This document shows, in pieces, positions 7,177 to 14,994 of a DNA stretch of 41,779 nucleotides. The notes beneath the pieces were generated by a model. That model saw only the letters and a list, made by a program, of their open reading frames with translations. It did no database searches and had not been told where the DNA came from. How positions within the stretch are numbered: the first letter of the stretch is position 1; each line of letters begins with the position of its first letter. This DNA is from JANXYW01 sp964458665. GTDB taxonomy: Bacteria > Chloroflexota > Dehalococcoidia > DSTF01 > JACRBR01. Made by a program: the position numbers and the translations under genes. The DNA lies in contig CAYWOO010000154.1 in the NCBI GenBank assembly GCA_964458665.1, forward strand, positions 1-41,779. The letters are read 5' to 3'.

Positions 7177-9384
7177 CTACAGCGAGCCTGCGGAGCGGCG
7201 GTTGCCGTCAATCTGGCGGTTGACCGTGATGACGCCGCGCACGGCCTCCATCTTGGCCATGACGCGGCTCAGCTGCGCTACACCTGTCGTCTGCAGGGTG
7301 AGGAAGACGTGCGTCGTGCGGTCGTCATCGTGCTCAGTGCGCACGCCCATCATGTTCACCTTCTCGTCGGAAACCAGCGTCGAGAGATCGCGCAGGAGGC
7401 CGACGCGGTCCCACGCCTCCACGTGTACCGCGACCGGGTACAGGTCGCCCGTATGTCCCCACTCCACGTCAACGAGGCGCTCCGTCTCGTCTTCGTGCAG
7501 CACGTTGTGGCAGTCGGCGCGGTGGATCGTGACGCCTCGGCTGCGCGTGACATACCCCATGATCCGGTCACCAGGCACGGGGTTGCAGCAGCGCGCGATC
7601 TGCGTCAGCAGGTCGCCCGTGCCGAAGACCTGTACGCTGTGGCTCAGCGTCCGCGGCGCCGGGCCCGTGATCGGCGGGAGTTCCAGCTCGTCGGCCTTGT
7701 GGATCAAGGGCGCCAGACGCATCGCCATGTGCGCGGTGCTGACGCCGCCATAGCCGACCGCGGCGAGGAAATCGTCAAGCGTCTCGTACTTGAAGATGCG
7801 AAGGATCTCGTCGCCGTGCTCGGAAAGCGAGAGGTTGAGGCGCCGCAACTCCTTGTCGATCGTCTCGCGGCCGCGCTCGATGTTCTCGGCGCGCTCCTGC
7901 TTCTTGAACCACTGTCGGATCTTCTCGCGCGAGTGCCCCGTCTTGATGTAGCCGAGGTTCGTGTTCAGCCAGTCACGCGACGGCCCGCGCGGGCTCTTCG
8001 TCGAAACGATCTCGACGACGTCGCCGTTCTGCAACTGGTAGTTGAGTGACACGAGGCGACCGTTGACCTTGCCGCCGACGCACTTGTGGCCGAGGTCGGT
8101 GTGTACGCGGTAGGCGAAGTCGATCGGTGTCGATCCGGCGGGCATCTCCTTGATCTCACCCTTCGGCGTGTACACGAACACCTGGTCCTGGAAGAGATCG
8201 GCCTTTACCGATTCGACGAACTCCTCTGCGTGCGAGATGTCACGCTGCCACTCCAGCAGTTGGCGTAGCCAGGACATGCGGTCCTCGTAACGCGTATCGC
8301 GCGCGCTGCCCTCCTTGTATCGCCAGTGAGCGGCGACGCCGTGTTCGGCGAGCTGGTGCATCTCGTTGGTGCGGATCTGAATCTCCAGCGGCCGCAGGCC
8401 GATCGCCATTACCGTCGTGTGCAGCGACTGGTACAGGCTCTCCTTCGGGCTCGCGATGTAATCGTCGAACTGCCCCGGGATCGGATGCCACAGACCGTGG
8501 ACAACGCCGAGCGCGTTGTAGCAGTCGCCGACGCCGTTGACGATGACGCGCAACGCCAGCAGGTCGTAGATCTGCTCGAACCCCTTGTGCTCGGCGGCGT
8601 ACTTGTCGGCCTTCTGCGCGATCGAATAAATGTGCTTCGCGCGCCCCTGCACTTCGGCATCAATGCCGTGTTCCTTCAGTTCGTCCTGGAGGATCTTCTC
8701 GACCTGCGCGATGTAGCGCTCGCGCACGGTGCGTTTCGATTGGATGAGCTTGGCGATCTCCTTGTACCGCTCCGGCTGCAGGTAGCGGAACGACAGATCC
8801 TCCAGCTCCCACTTGATCTGCCAGATGCCGAAGCGATTGGCGAGCGGCGCGTAGATCTCCATCGTCTCTTGCGCGGTGCGAATACGCTTCTCAGGCGGCT
8901 TCGCGTCGAGCGTGCGCATGTTGTGCAGCCGGTCGGCCAGCTTGATGATCACGACGCGCGGGTCTTCTGCCATCGCGACGAACATCTTCCGCAGACTCTC
9001 CGCCTGCAGCGACTGGTCGCCAGGGCGTTCATCCGGAGCGCGCCACGTGATCTTGTCGAGCTTCGTCGAACCGTCGACAAGCTTCGCCACATCGGTGCCG
9101 AAACGCCGCGCCAGCTCGGCGTTCGGCACGCCGCAGTCCTCCTGCACGTCGTGCAGCAGCGCTGCGGCGACCGCGGCGGCGTCCATCTGCAACCCGGCAA
9201 CGGTCATCGCCGCATCGAGTGGGTGCACGATGTACGGGTCGCCGGTCAAGCGCGTCTGTCCGGCGTGCGATTGCGCCGCGAACGCGTACGCCTCCTCGAC
9301 CAGGTGAACGCCGTCGTCCGGCAGGTATGCGGCCACCGTGTCGATGAGCGCTTGTACGGCGGGGTCGTGAGCGATCGTCGTCAT
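7177..9384 (-). CDS. rel: bifunctional (p)ppGpp synthetase/hydrolase (RelA/SpoT homologue)
   Basis: A 735-residue stringent-response enzyme that makes and degrades (p)ppGpp. An intact N-terminal HD hydrolase domain has YIVHPLDAAMTVAGLQ and LLHDVQEDCGV, so hydrolysis is expected. The synthetase domain shows LALRVIVNGVGDCYNALGVV, GQFDDYIASPKESLYQSLHT and LEIQIRTNEMHQLAEHG. A TGS domain follows (FVYTPKGEIKEMPAGSTPID), then a zinc-finger/helical region containing ARCCNPVPGD, and a C-terminal ACT domain (WDRVGLLRDLSTLVSDEKVN). Full length for a long Rel. The ATG at 9384 (MTTIAHDPAVQALID) was chosen; an open frame runs further up through the preceding gene. Its start is 13 nt past the stop of the ribbon-helix-helix gene, implying co-transcription. 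Confidence 0.95.
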   Translation of the reverse strand: MTTIAHDPAVQALIDTVAAYLPDDGVHLVEEAYAFAAQSHAGQTRLTGDPYIVHPLDAAMTVAGLQMDAAAVAAALLHDVQEDCGVPNAELARRFGTDVAKLVDGSTKLDKITWRAPDERPGDQSLQAESLRKMFVAMAEDPRVVIIKLADRLHNMRTLDAKPPEKRIRTAQETMEIYAPLANRFGIWQIKWELEDLSFRYLQPERYKEIAKLIQSKRTVRERYIAQVEKILQDELKEHGIDAEVQGRAKHIYSIAQKADKYAAEHKGFEQIYDLLALRVIVNGVGDCYNALGVVHGLWHPIPGQFDDYIASPKESLYQSLHTTVMAIGLRPLEIQIRTNEMHQLAEHGVAAHWRYKEGSARDTRYEDRMSWLRQLLEWQRDISHAEEFVESVKADLFQDQVFVYTPKGEIKEMPAGSTPIDFAYRVHTDLGHKCVGGKVNGRLVSLNYQLQNGDVVEIVSTKSPRGPSRDWLNTNLGYIKTGHSREKIRQWFKKQERAENIERGRETIDKELRRLNLSLSEHGDEILRIFKYETLDDFLAAVGYGGVSTAHMAMRLAPLIHKADELELPPITGPAPRTLSHSVQVFGTGDLLTQIARCCNPVPGDRIMGYVTRSRGVTIHRADCHNVLHEDETERLVDVEWGHTGDLYPVAVHVEAWDRVGLLRDLSTLVSDEKVNMMGVRTEHDDDRTTHVFLTLQTTGVAQLSRVMAKMEAVRGVITVNRQIDGNRRSAGSL

Positions 9385-9397
9385 GGCGTGGGCGGCG

Positions 9398-9649
9398 CTA
9401 GCGCGCCGTAGCCGGTGCCTCCTTCGCCAGTCCGAGGTCCCGTAACACGGCTTCGACGGTCTTGTTCGGTTCGGGCGCGGGTCCGGCAGCGTGCGTGTGA
9501 CTGCCATCGGGCTCGACTGCTGTCTCGAAGTACGAGCAGAGCGCCTCGGCGACGATGTCTTTGGCGGGACGGTGCGTCCGCGCCGCCGCGACCTTCAGCC
9601 GCGTGTACAACTCCTCATCGTCGAAAACGATGGTCATGCGCCGGCTCAT
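9398..9649 (-). CDS. small ribbon-helix-helix (CopG-like) protein
   Basis: An 83-residue protein. Residues 1-45, MSRRMTIVFDDEELYTRLKV onward, have the beta-strand plus two-helix pattern of ribbon-helix-helix DNA-binding proteins, with AAARTHRPAKDIVAEALCSY as the helical part. The C-terminal half is Pro/Ala-rich with a short helix (TVEAVLRDLGLA). GGAGG lies 5 nt before ATG 9649. No toxin gene is adjacent; it sits directly upstream of rel in the same orientation and divergent from hisS. It could be an orphan antitoxin-like regulator of its own operon. Function is inferred from fold only. Confidence 0.7.
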   Translation of the reverse strand: MSRRMTIVFDDEELYTRLKVAAARTHRPAKDIVAEALCSYFETAVEPDGSHTHAAGPAPEPNKTVEAVLRDLGLAKEAPATAR

Positions 9650-9750
9650 CGGCACCTCCGAGAATCGCGCTTGTTAGGCGTCTGCACGCCTGTACGTGCG
9701 TATGTCTGTATGCAGTGTACATGCGATTCGCAGGCGTCAGACTCGGCTGG

Positions 9751-9756
9751 TATCCT
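9751..9756 (+). promoter_or_regulatory. -10-like box before hisS
   Basis: TATCCT ends 10 nt before ATG 9767 with no Shine-Dalgarno site between; candidate leaderless promoter. Confidence 0.35.
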
Positions 9757-9766
9757 CACCGACAGC

Positions 9767-11050
9767 ATGACAAGCGCCGAGAAACCCCCGAAACCTCGCA
9801 AATTCGCCGCCCCTCGCGGCACGGCCGACATCCTGCCGGAGGACTGGCCGTACTGGAAGTACGTCCGTGACACGGCCGAGCGCGTGTGCGAACTATTCGG
9901 ATACCGCCGTATCGAAACCCCGATCTTCGAGCACGCGGGTGTATTTCTCCGCACATCCGGCGAGAGCAGCGATATCGTCTCGAAAGAGGTCTACGTCTTC
10001 GAAGATCGCGGTGAGGACCTCTTGGCCCTCAGGCCCGAGGGCACAGCGAACGTCATGCGCGCCTACATAGAGCACGGCATGGCGAGCCTGCCGCAGCCGG
10101 TGCGGCTGTTCTACATCGGCCCGAACTTCCGCTACGACCGCCCGCAGGCGGGTCGCTACCGGCAGCACACGCAGCTGGGCATCGAGGCCGTCGGCGACCC
10201 CGATGCGCTCGTCGACGCAGAGGTGATCGAACTGCTCGCGACCTTCTATCGCGAGTTGGGGCTGTCCGAATTCACGATCAAGCTCAATACTATCGGCGAC
10301 CAGGTTTGCCGCCCGGCTTACATCGAGGCGCTGCGCGCGTACTACCGGCCGCTGCTGCCGACGGTCTGCGACGACTGCCGCACACGGTTCGAGAAGAATC
10401 CGCTGCGCCTCCTCGACTGCAAGGAGCAGCGCTGCCAGTCCGCCATCGCCGGCGCGCCGCAGCTACGCGAATACTTGTGCGAGCCATGCAAGGACCACTT
10501 TGCGAAGCTGAGCGGCTACCTCGATGCGTTAGACATCGCGTACGTCATCGATGAGAGGCTCGTCCGCGGCCTCGACTACTACACGCGCACGGTCTTCGAG
10601 TTCCATCCGCACGAGGAGGGGTCGCAGAGCAGCATGGGCAGCGGCGGCCGTTACGACGGGCTGGTCGAGCTGCTCGGCGGTCCAGCAACCCCGGGCGTGG
10701 GGTTTGGCACAGGATTTGAGCGCCTGATCATCAACATCAAGCGGCAGGGCGCAGAAGTGGCGCCGACGCCCGCGCCGGCGCTCTACATCGCTCACCTGAC
10801 GCCGGAGGCGTCCCATGCCGCCGTGCGCCTGGCGCGGGCCGTGCGCGCATCCGGCCTCCAGGTGATCGTGGGCGCGGCGGGTCGCAGCTTGAAAGCGCAG
10901 ATGCGCCACGCCGACGCGAAGGCGGCTGCGTACGCTGCCATCATCGGCGCTGACGAGTTGGCTGCGGGTGAAGTGACGCTGCGTAACCTGAATGACCACA
11001 GCGAGCGCCGGGTACGGCTGAACGATGTACCGAGCGCGCTGTCCGGCTGA
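9767..11050 (+). CDS. hisS: histidyl-tRNA synthetase
   Basis: A 427-residue class II aminoacyl-tRNA synthetase that charges tRNA-His. It begins with FAAPRGTADILPEDWPYWKY, then motif 1 around FGYRRIETPIFEHAGVF, motif 2 in FYIGPNFRYDRPQAGRYRQH, the histidine motifs LVRGLDYYTRTVFEF and GGRYDGL, and motif 3 in GVGFGTGFERLII. The C-terminal anticodon-binding domain (about 330-427) includes VRASGLQVIVGAAGRSLKAQ. The chosen ATG matches family N-termini; the frame open upstream of it overlaps the divergent gene. Normal length and no anomalies. Confidence 0.96.
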   Translation: MTSAEKPPKPRKFAAPRGTADILPEDWPYWKYVRDTAERVCELFGYRRIETPIFEHAGVFLRTSGESSDIVSKEVYVFEDRGEDLLALRPEGTANVMRAYIEHGMASLPQPVRLFYIGPNFRYDRPQAGRYRQHTQLGIEAVGDPDALVDAEVIELLATFYRELGLSEFTIKLNTIGDQVCRPAYIEALRAYYRPLLPTVCDDCRTRFEKNPLRLLDCKEQRCQSAIAGAPQLREYLCEPCKDHFAKLSGYLDALDIAYVIDERLVRGLDYYTRTVFEFHPHEEGSQSSMGSGGRYDGLVELLGGPATPGVGFGTGFERLIINIKRQGAEVAPTPAPALYIAHLTPEASHAAVRLARAVRASGLQVIVGAAGRSLKAQMRHADAKAAAYAAIIGADELAAGEVTLRNLNDHSERRVRLNDVPSALSG

Positions 11051-11104
11051 GCTACCATGTTGTTGCTGGAGCGCGAACCCCGAACTCTGACTAGACATAA
11101 CCAA

Positions 11105-11134
11105 TTGCCCGGCTTTGGGGGTCGCCCCTATAAT
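11105..11134 (+). promoter_or_regulatory. sigma-70-type promoter for the flippase/oxidoreductase pair
   Basis: TTGCCC at 11105-11110 and a consensus TATAAT at 11129-11134, separated by 18 nt. The ATG at 11199 lies 64 nt downstream. Confidence 0.6.
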
Positions 11135-11198
11135 TCCGAAGTTTCGTTGCCGAACATACGTTAGCGACACGCACGTTCGGCCCGCGCCTCCCGGCGCC

Positions 11199-12350
11199 AT
11201 GGAGTCCCCGTTGCTCAAGAGCCGTGGTTTCTGGATCGGCATGGCCATAAGCGCCGCCTGCGTCGGCATCTTCGTGTACACCAGCGATGTCCGGCATCCC
11301 TCGAAGCTGCGCCATGCATTCTCGGACGTGAATTACGCCTGGATCGTCGCGTCGTTGCCTGTCTACTACCTGGCGCTCTGGGTGCGGACGGTGCGCTGGC
11401 AATACCTCCTTCGGCCCGTGAAGAAGGTCAGCGCGATTCGCCTCTATCCAGTCGTCATCATCGGTCTGATGGCGAACAACCTCATCCCGGCTCGTGCTGG
11501 CGAGTTGGCGCGTGCTTACGTGCTGGGTCAGCGCGAGAAGATCAGCAAGACGACGACCCTCGGCACTATCGCCGTGGACCGCCTGTTCGACGGCGTCACG
11601 CTGGTCCCGATGCTGCTCATCGTCGGTGCGTTCGCCAGTGGTGATACGACGTTTACGATTGGCTGGCGATGGTTCACGGTTGACCTCAACCTCGCCGGCC
11701 TCGGCCTGGTCATGTCGGCGCTGTTCGGAGCGGCGCTCGCGGTGCTGTTCTATCTCACGCTCTCGAGGCACGGCCAGAAGCAACTGCACATGCTGATTCA
11801 CCGCTTCGCGCCGGCGTCGGTGAAGCCGAAAGTTGAGGGGCTCATCGACTCGTTCCTCGAAGGGCTCGCCGCGTTGCGTAACCCCATCGATCTCGCCGCG
11901 GCGCTGATCATGTCAGTAGCGTCGTGGACGCTGGAAGCGCTGATGTACTACCTGGTGGCGCGAGGTTTCGGAATTCATGAAGGATTCCATATCTTCCTCC
12001 TGCTGACGGCCGCCGCGAATCTCGTCATAGCCGTCGTCGCGACGCAGGGCGGCGTCGGCGCGTTCGAGTTGGTCGCCTCGAAGACGATAGTCGCGTTCGC
12101 CGCTACATCGGCCGCGGGCAGCGAGCAATTCAAGGCGCTATCCGAGGCGTACGCGATCGGCCTGCACGCCATCCTGCTGTTCCCCATCGTCGTCATCGGG
12201 CTGTACTTGATGTGGTCGATGCAGTTCAACTTCAGCGATATGCTGAAGAGCAGCCGCTCCGGAGACGTGGCCGGGCCCGATGCCGATTCTGACGCTGCCG
12301 GTCGCCTGCTGCGCAGCGCCAAGCCGGCGGTGGGCGGGGAGCAGGTCTAG
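11199..12350 (+). CDS. lysylphosphatidylglycerol-synthase-TM/flippase-like membrane protein (YbhN family)
   Basis: A 383-residue integral membrane protein with about eight hydrophobic segments. The family signature is MANNLIPARAGELARAYVLG with TTTLGTIAVDRLFDGVTLVP and, later, AVVATQGGVGAFELVASKTI. These are the hallmarks of the UPF0104/flippase-like domain found in MprF and YbhN, associated with lipid or glycolipid transfer across the inner membrane. No synthase domain is attached. The ATG 11199 start is preferred over earlier codons because they would add a non-hydrophobic tail overlapping the promoter. The next gene follows after 1 nt, so the two are coupled. Confidence 0.85.
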   Translation: MESPLLKSRGFWIGMAISAACVGIFVYTSDVRHPSKLRHAFSDVNYAWIVASLPVYYLALWVRTVRWQYLLRPVKKVSAIRLYPVVIIGLMANNLIPARAGELARAYVLGQREKISKTTTLGTIAVDRLFDGVTLVPMLLIVGAFASGDTTFTIGWRWFTVDLNLAGLGLVMSALFGAALAVLFYLTLSRHGQKQLHMLIHRFAPASVKPKVEGLIDSFLEGLAALRNPIDLAAALIMSVASWTLEALMYYLVARGFGIHEGFHIFLLLTAAANLVIAVVATQGGVGAFELVASKTIVAFAATSAAGSEQFKALSEAYAIGLHAILLFPIVVIGLYLMWSMQFNFSDMLKSSRSGDVAGPDADSDAAGRLLRSAKPAVGGEQV

Positions 12351-12351
12351 C

Positions 12352-13683
12352 ATGAAGGTGTGTATCGTCGGCGGTGGCGTTGCGGGCATGACCACGGCGT
12401 ACAGGCTGATGCAGGAGGGCCACGACGCCTCGATCTACGAAGCGAGCCCGTTCCTCGGCGGCCTCGTGCGCACGTTCGAGGTCGGTGGTAGCCGGCTCGA
12501 GGCGTACTACCACCACATTTTCAGCACCGACACGACGATCATCAAGCTGATCGAAGAACTCGGCCTCGGCGACAAGCTGAACTGGATCGAGTCGAAGGTC
12601 GGCTGGTTCGACAACGGCAAGATCTTCCCGTTCATCACAGCCCTCGATCTGCTGCGCTTTTCGCCGCTGCCGTTGATCGACCGCATCAAGCTGGGTCTGA
12701 TGGCCGTGCGTCTGCGCGGCCGCGAGGATTGGGCCGAGTTCGAGCAGATCACCTGCAAGGACTGGATCGAAAAGAACGTCTCGAAGAAGGTCTTCGAGAA
12801 GATGTGGGGCCCGCTGCTGGAGGGCAAGTACGGCGACGCGTACGACCAGGTAGCGATGGCGTGGCTGTGGAGCAAGATCCATCTGCGGTTCGCGTCGCGC
12901 GAGAAGGGTAAGGAGAAGCTCGGTTACCTGACGGGCAGCTTCGGCGTGTACATCGAAGAGCTGGAGCGGCGGCTGCGGGCGGGCGGCGTCCAGATCCACA
13001 CCAGCATGGGCGTCCAGCAGATCACGGCGCACGAGAACCGCGCGACGGGCGTCGTGCTGGCCAACGGTGATACCGTCGCCGCTGATGCGGTGGTTGCGGC
13101 CGTGCCCTCACTGCTCTTCAAGAAGATGGCGCCGGCGCTCACCGACGAATACGTCCGCAAACTGAACCACGTGCAGTGGCAGGGCGCGGTGTGCATGGTC
13201 GTGACGATGAAGCGCTCGCTGTCATCGACGTACTGGATGAACATCGGCGACCGCACGATGCCGTTCCTGGCGCTCGTGGAGCACACGAACTTCATCGGCC
13301 CCGAGAACTATGGCGGCAACCACATCCTCTACATCTCGAACTACCTGTCGCAGGACCACGAGTACTTCGACATGAGCGACGACGCGCTCTGGTCGATCTT
13401 CGAGCCGGCGCTGCGGCGCATCAACCCGGAATTCTCGTCGGACTGGGTGAACGAGCGCTGGGTGTTCAAGGCGCCGTACGCGCAACCGATTATCCGCATG
13501 AACTACAGCCAGAACAAACCCGACCACCGCACGCCGGTCGAGGGCCTGTACCTGGAGACGATGACGCAGATCTACCCCGAAGACCGCGGCCAGAGCTACA
13601 GCATCCGCATGGGCGAAGACGTAGCGAAGATGGTCGTCGAGGATTACGCGAAACGCGCCGCGCGGCCGGGGGCCGCGGCGTAG
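12352..13683 (+). CDS. NAD(P)/FAD-dependent amine-oxidase-type oxidoreductase
   Basis: A 443-residue flavoprotein. The N-terminus KVCIVGGGVAGMTTAYRLMQ is a Rossmann dinucleotide fold (GxGxxG-type), followed by EASPFLGGLVRTFEVGGSRL, typical of the protoporphyrinogen-oxidase/phytoene-desaturase superfamily. ADAVVAAVPSLLFKKMAP is the second FAD contact, and GLYLETMTQIYPEDRGQSYS with IRMGEDVAKMVVED the C-terminal FAD motif. Its closest functional relatives are unclear: it may act on a polyprenyl, sterol-like or sugar-nucleotide substrate. It begins 1 nt after the flippase-like gene, which suggests a shared membrane-lipid or glycolipid role. Confidence 0.8.
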   Translation: MKVCIVGGGVAGMTTAYRLMQEGHDASIYEASPFLGGLVRTFEVGGSRLEAYYHHIFSTDTTIIKLIEELGLGDKLNWIESKVGWFDNGKIFPFITALDLLRFSPLPLIDRIKLGLMAVRLRGREDWAEFEQITCKDWIEKNVSKKVFEKMWGPLLEGKYGDAYDQVAMAWLWSKIHLRFASREKGKEKLGYLTGSFGVYIEELERRLRAGGVQIHTSMGVQQITAHENRATGVVLANGDTVAADAVVAAVPSLLFKKMAPALTDEYVRKLNHVQWQGAVCMVVTMKRSLSSTYWMNIGDRTMPFLALVEHTNFIGPENYGGNHILYISNYLSQDHEYFDMSDDALWSIFEPALRRINPEFSSDWVNERWVFKAPYAQPIIRMNYSQNKPDHRTPVEGLYLETMTQIYPEDRGQSYSIRMGEDVAKMVVEDYAKRAARPGAAA

Positions 13684-13699
13684 CAACCTTGCACCGCTC

Positions 13700-13715
13700 A
13701 TAACTATTTAGTTAT
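13700..13715. promoter_or_regulatory. operator-like palindrome upstream of the toxin-antitoxin pair
   Basis: ATAACTATTTAGTTAT: perfect 7-bp arms with a 2-nt spacer, ending 9 nt before the toxin ATG and overlapping the likely -10 region (TTATCA). Such a position fits autorepression by the XRE antitoxin. Confidence 0.5.
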
Positions 13716-13724
13716 CATCACCCG

Positions 13725-14075
13725 ATGGCTTGGCGGATCGAGTTCTATCACGTCTCGCGCGGGACGAGTCCGCCTCAAGACTTTGTGCGTGCGCTGCCTG
13801 ACAAGCTCCGGGCCAAATTGTCGGTCGCGCTCAACCTTCTCGAAAACTTCGGGCCGCACATCGGCGAGCAATACGTGAAAAAGATGGCCGGCGTCACGAA
13901 CATCTATGATTTGCGGGCATCGCAGGGCTCGGACGCTGTCAGGTTGTTCTTCTTCCTTCCAGCGCCCGATCACGTGGTCATCCTGCATGGGATCCGGAAG
14001 AAGACGCAGCGCACCCCGGGACGAGACTTGGCAACGACGAGCAGCCGGCGACTCGAATATCTAAGGAGACAGTAA
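13725..14075 (+). CDS. higB: HigB/RelE-type toxin (Gp49-like)
   Basis: A 116-residue protein of the phage-derived Gp49-like/HigB family of RelE-fold mRNA interferases. Features are WRIEFYHVSRGTSPPQDFVR, a helix pair ending in LLENFGPHIGEQYVKKM, NIYDLRASQGSDAVRLFFFL and VVILHGIRKKTQRTP. The core pattern (L-x-E-L-R...-R-x-F-F, H-x-F-x-K-K-T) is kept as IYDLRA, VRLFFF and LHGIRKKTQ. It should cleave mRNA at the ribosome when free of its antitoxin. It overlaps the antitoxin start by 1 nt (TAATG). There is no Shine-Dalgarno site, so it may be leaderless. Confidence 0.85.
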   Translation: MAWRIEFYHVSRGTSPPQDFVRALPDKLRAKLSVALNLLENFGPHIGEQYVKKMAGVTNIYDLRASQGSDAVRLFFFLPAPDHVVILHGIRKKTQRTPGRDLATTSSRRLEYLRRQ

Positions 14076-14392
14076 TGGATTGGCCAGAGTTCCGACGTGA
14101 ACTACTGAAGGATCCAACCTTCAAGCGCGAGTACGACGCCTTGGAAGCGGAGTTCCAGCTCGCAAGCTCGATCATCGAGCGCCGGCTGGCAAGGGGCCTG
14201 TCCCAGCGCCAGCTCGCGAACCGTATCGGCACGAAGCAGCCCGTCATCTCTCGCTTGGAGAGCGGCGACAGCAAACCGACGTTGTCGCTACTCAAGCGAG
14301 TAGCAGACGCGCTCGACGCGAAGGTGGTGGTGACGTTCGCGGACAAAGCTCCGAAGGGCACGGCGAGGACTGCAAAACGCAAAGCCTCGTAG
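14075..14392 (+). CDS. higA: XRE-family antitoxin
   Basis: A 105-residue protein. Residues about 35-90 form a helix-turn-helix of the XRE/Cro type: RGLSQRQLANRIGTKQPVIS then RLESGDSKPTLSLLKRVADA. The N-terminal helix probably contacts the toxin, and the C-terminus is a basic tail (TARTAKRKAS). AAGGAG at 14063-14068 gives a strong ribosome site inside the toxin gene's end, ensuring ample antitoxin. It should bind the palindrome at 13700-13715. Toxin-first order is typical of HigBA. Confidence 0.88.
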   Translation: MDWPEFRRELLKDPTFKREYDALEAEFQLASSIIERRLARGLSQRQLANRIGTKQPVISRLESGDSKPTLSLLKRVADALDAKVVVTFADKAPKGTARTAKRKAS

Positions 14393-14488
14393 CCTTCGGC
14401 ACGGCCAACGCACTGGTGGACACGTCGCCCATCTTGTCCGGCCCCACACCCTCCCCTATAGTGACGCAGCGCACAAACGGGAGCTTTC

Positions 14489-14971
14489 ATGCTTGATAAC
14501 GAAGCTACGCTCGAGATCCAGCACCTCATCCGCGACTTCAAGCCGGCGGATGGCGACCTGCTCGGTGCGCTCCACGCCGTCCAGCATCATTACGGCTACG
14601 TACCCAAGATTGCGATGAAGGTCGTCGGGCGGCAGCTGCGTCTCAGCGAGGCGAAGGTATACGGCGCGGCGACGTTCTACAGCGAGTTCCGCCTCACGCC
14701 GCCGCCGGCGACGCTGATCGGCTGGTGCAGCGGCGCCATCTGCCTGCTGAAGGGCGGCCGCAACATCCGCAAAGTGCTCGAAGCGGAGCTGGGCATTGGC
14801 ATGGGCGAGAATACCGCCGATAACAAGCTCGGTCTCCACTTGGCGCAGTGCAACGGCACATGCGAATACGCGGCGCAGGTCTGGGTGAACGGCAACGTCG
14901 TTGGCCCGCTCAGCGCTGTCGAGACGGTGAAGATGGTGCGGGGGCTGAAGAGCCAAGAACCTAGAACCTAG
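14489..14971 (+). CDS. nuoE: NuoE-like 24-kDa subunit, thioredoxin-fold [2Fe-2S] protein
   Basis: A 160-residue protein homologous to NuoE/HoxE, which passes electrons from the flavin subunit in NADH dehydrogenases, NAD-linked formate dehydrogenases and hydrogenases. After the helical part (LHAVQHHYGYVPKIAMKVV, VYGAATFYSEF) the cluster ligands are intact: Cys80-x4-Cys85 in GWCSGAICLL and Cys121-x3-Cys125 in AQCNGTCEYA. The ribosome site GGGAG precedes ATG 14489. Its last residues and stop codon are encoded by a GAACCTA repeat. The NuoF-like gene follows after 23 nt. No other complex I gene is present, so it is probably part of a soluble NADH-linked enzyme. Confidence 0.88.
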   Translation: MLDNEATLEIQHLIRDFKPADGDLLGALHAVQHHYGYVPKIAMKVVGRQLRLSEAKVYGAATFYSEFRLTPPPATLIGWCSGAICLLKGGRNIRKVLEAELGIGMGENTADNKLGLHLAQCNGTCEYAAQVWVNGNVVGPLSAVETVKMVRGLKSQEPRT

Positions 14972-14984
14972 AACCTGGAACTAT
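14955..14984. repeat. GAACCTA heptamer repeat, nuoE end
   Basis: Three near-perfect copies of GAACCTA/GAACCTG in tandem. The repeat encodes the C-terminus and stop of the nuoE-like gene. A related block lies at 16901-16937 after the nuoF-like gene. Confidence 0.7.
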
Positions 14985-14994
14985 CGGGAGCTTG

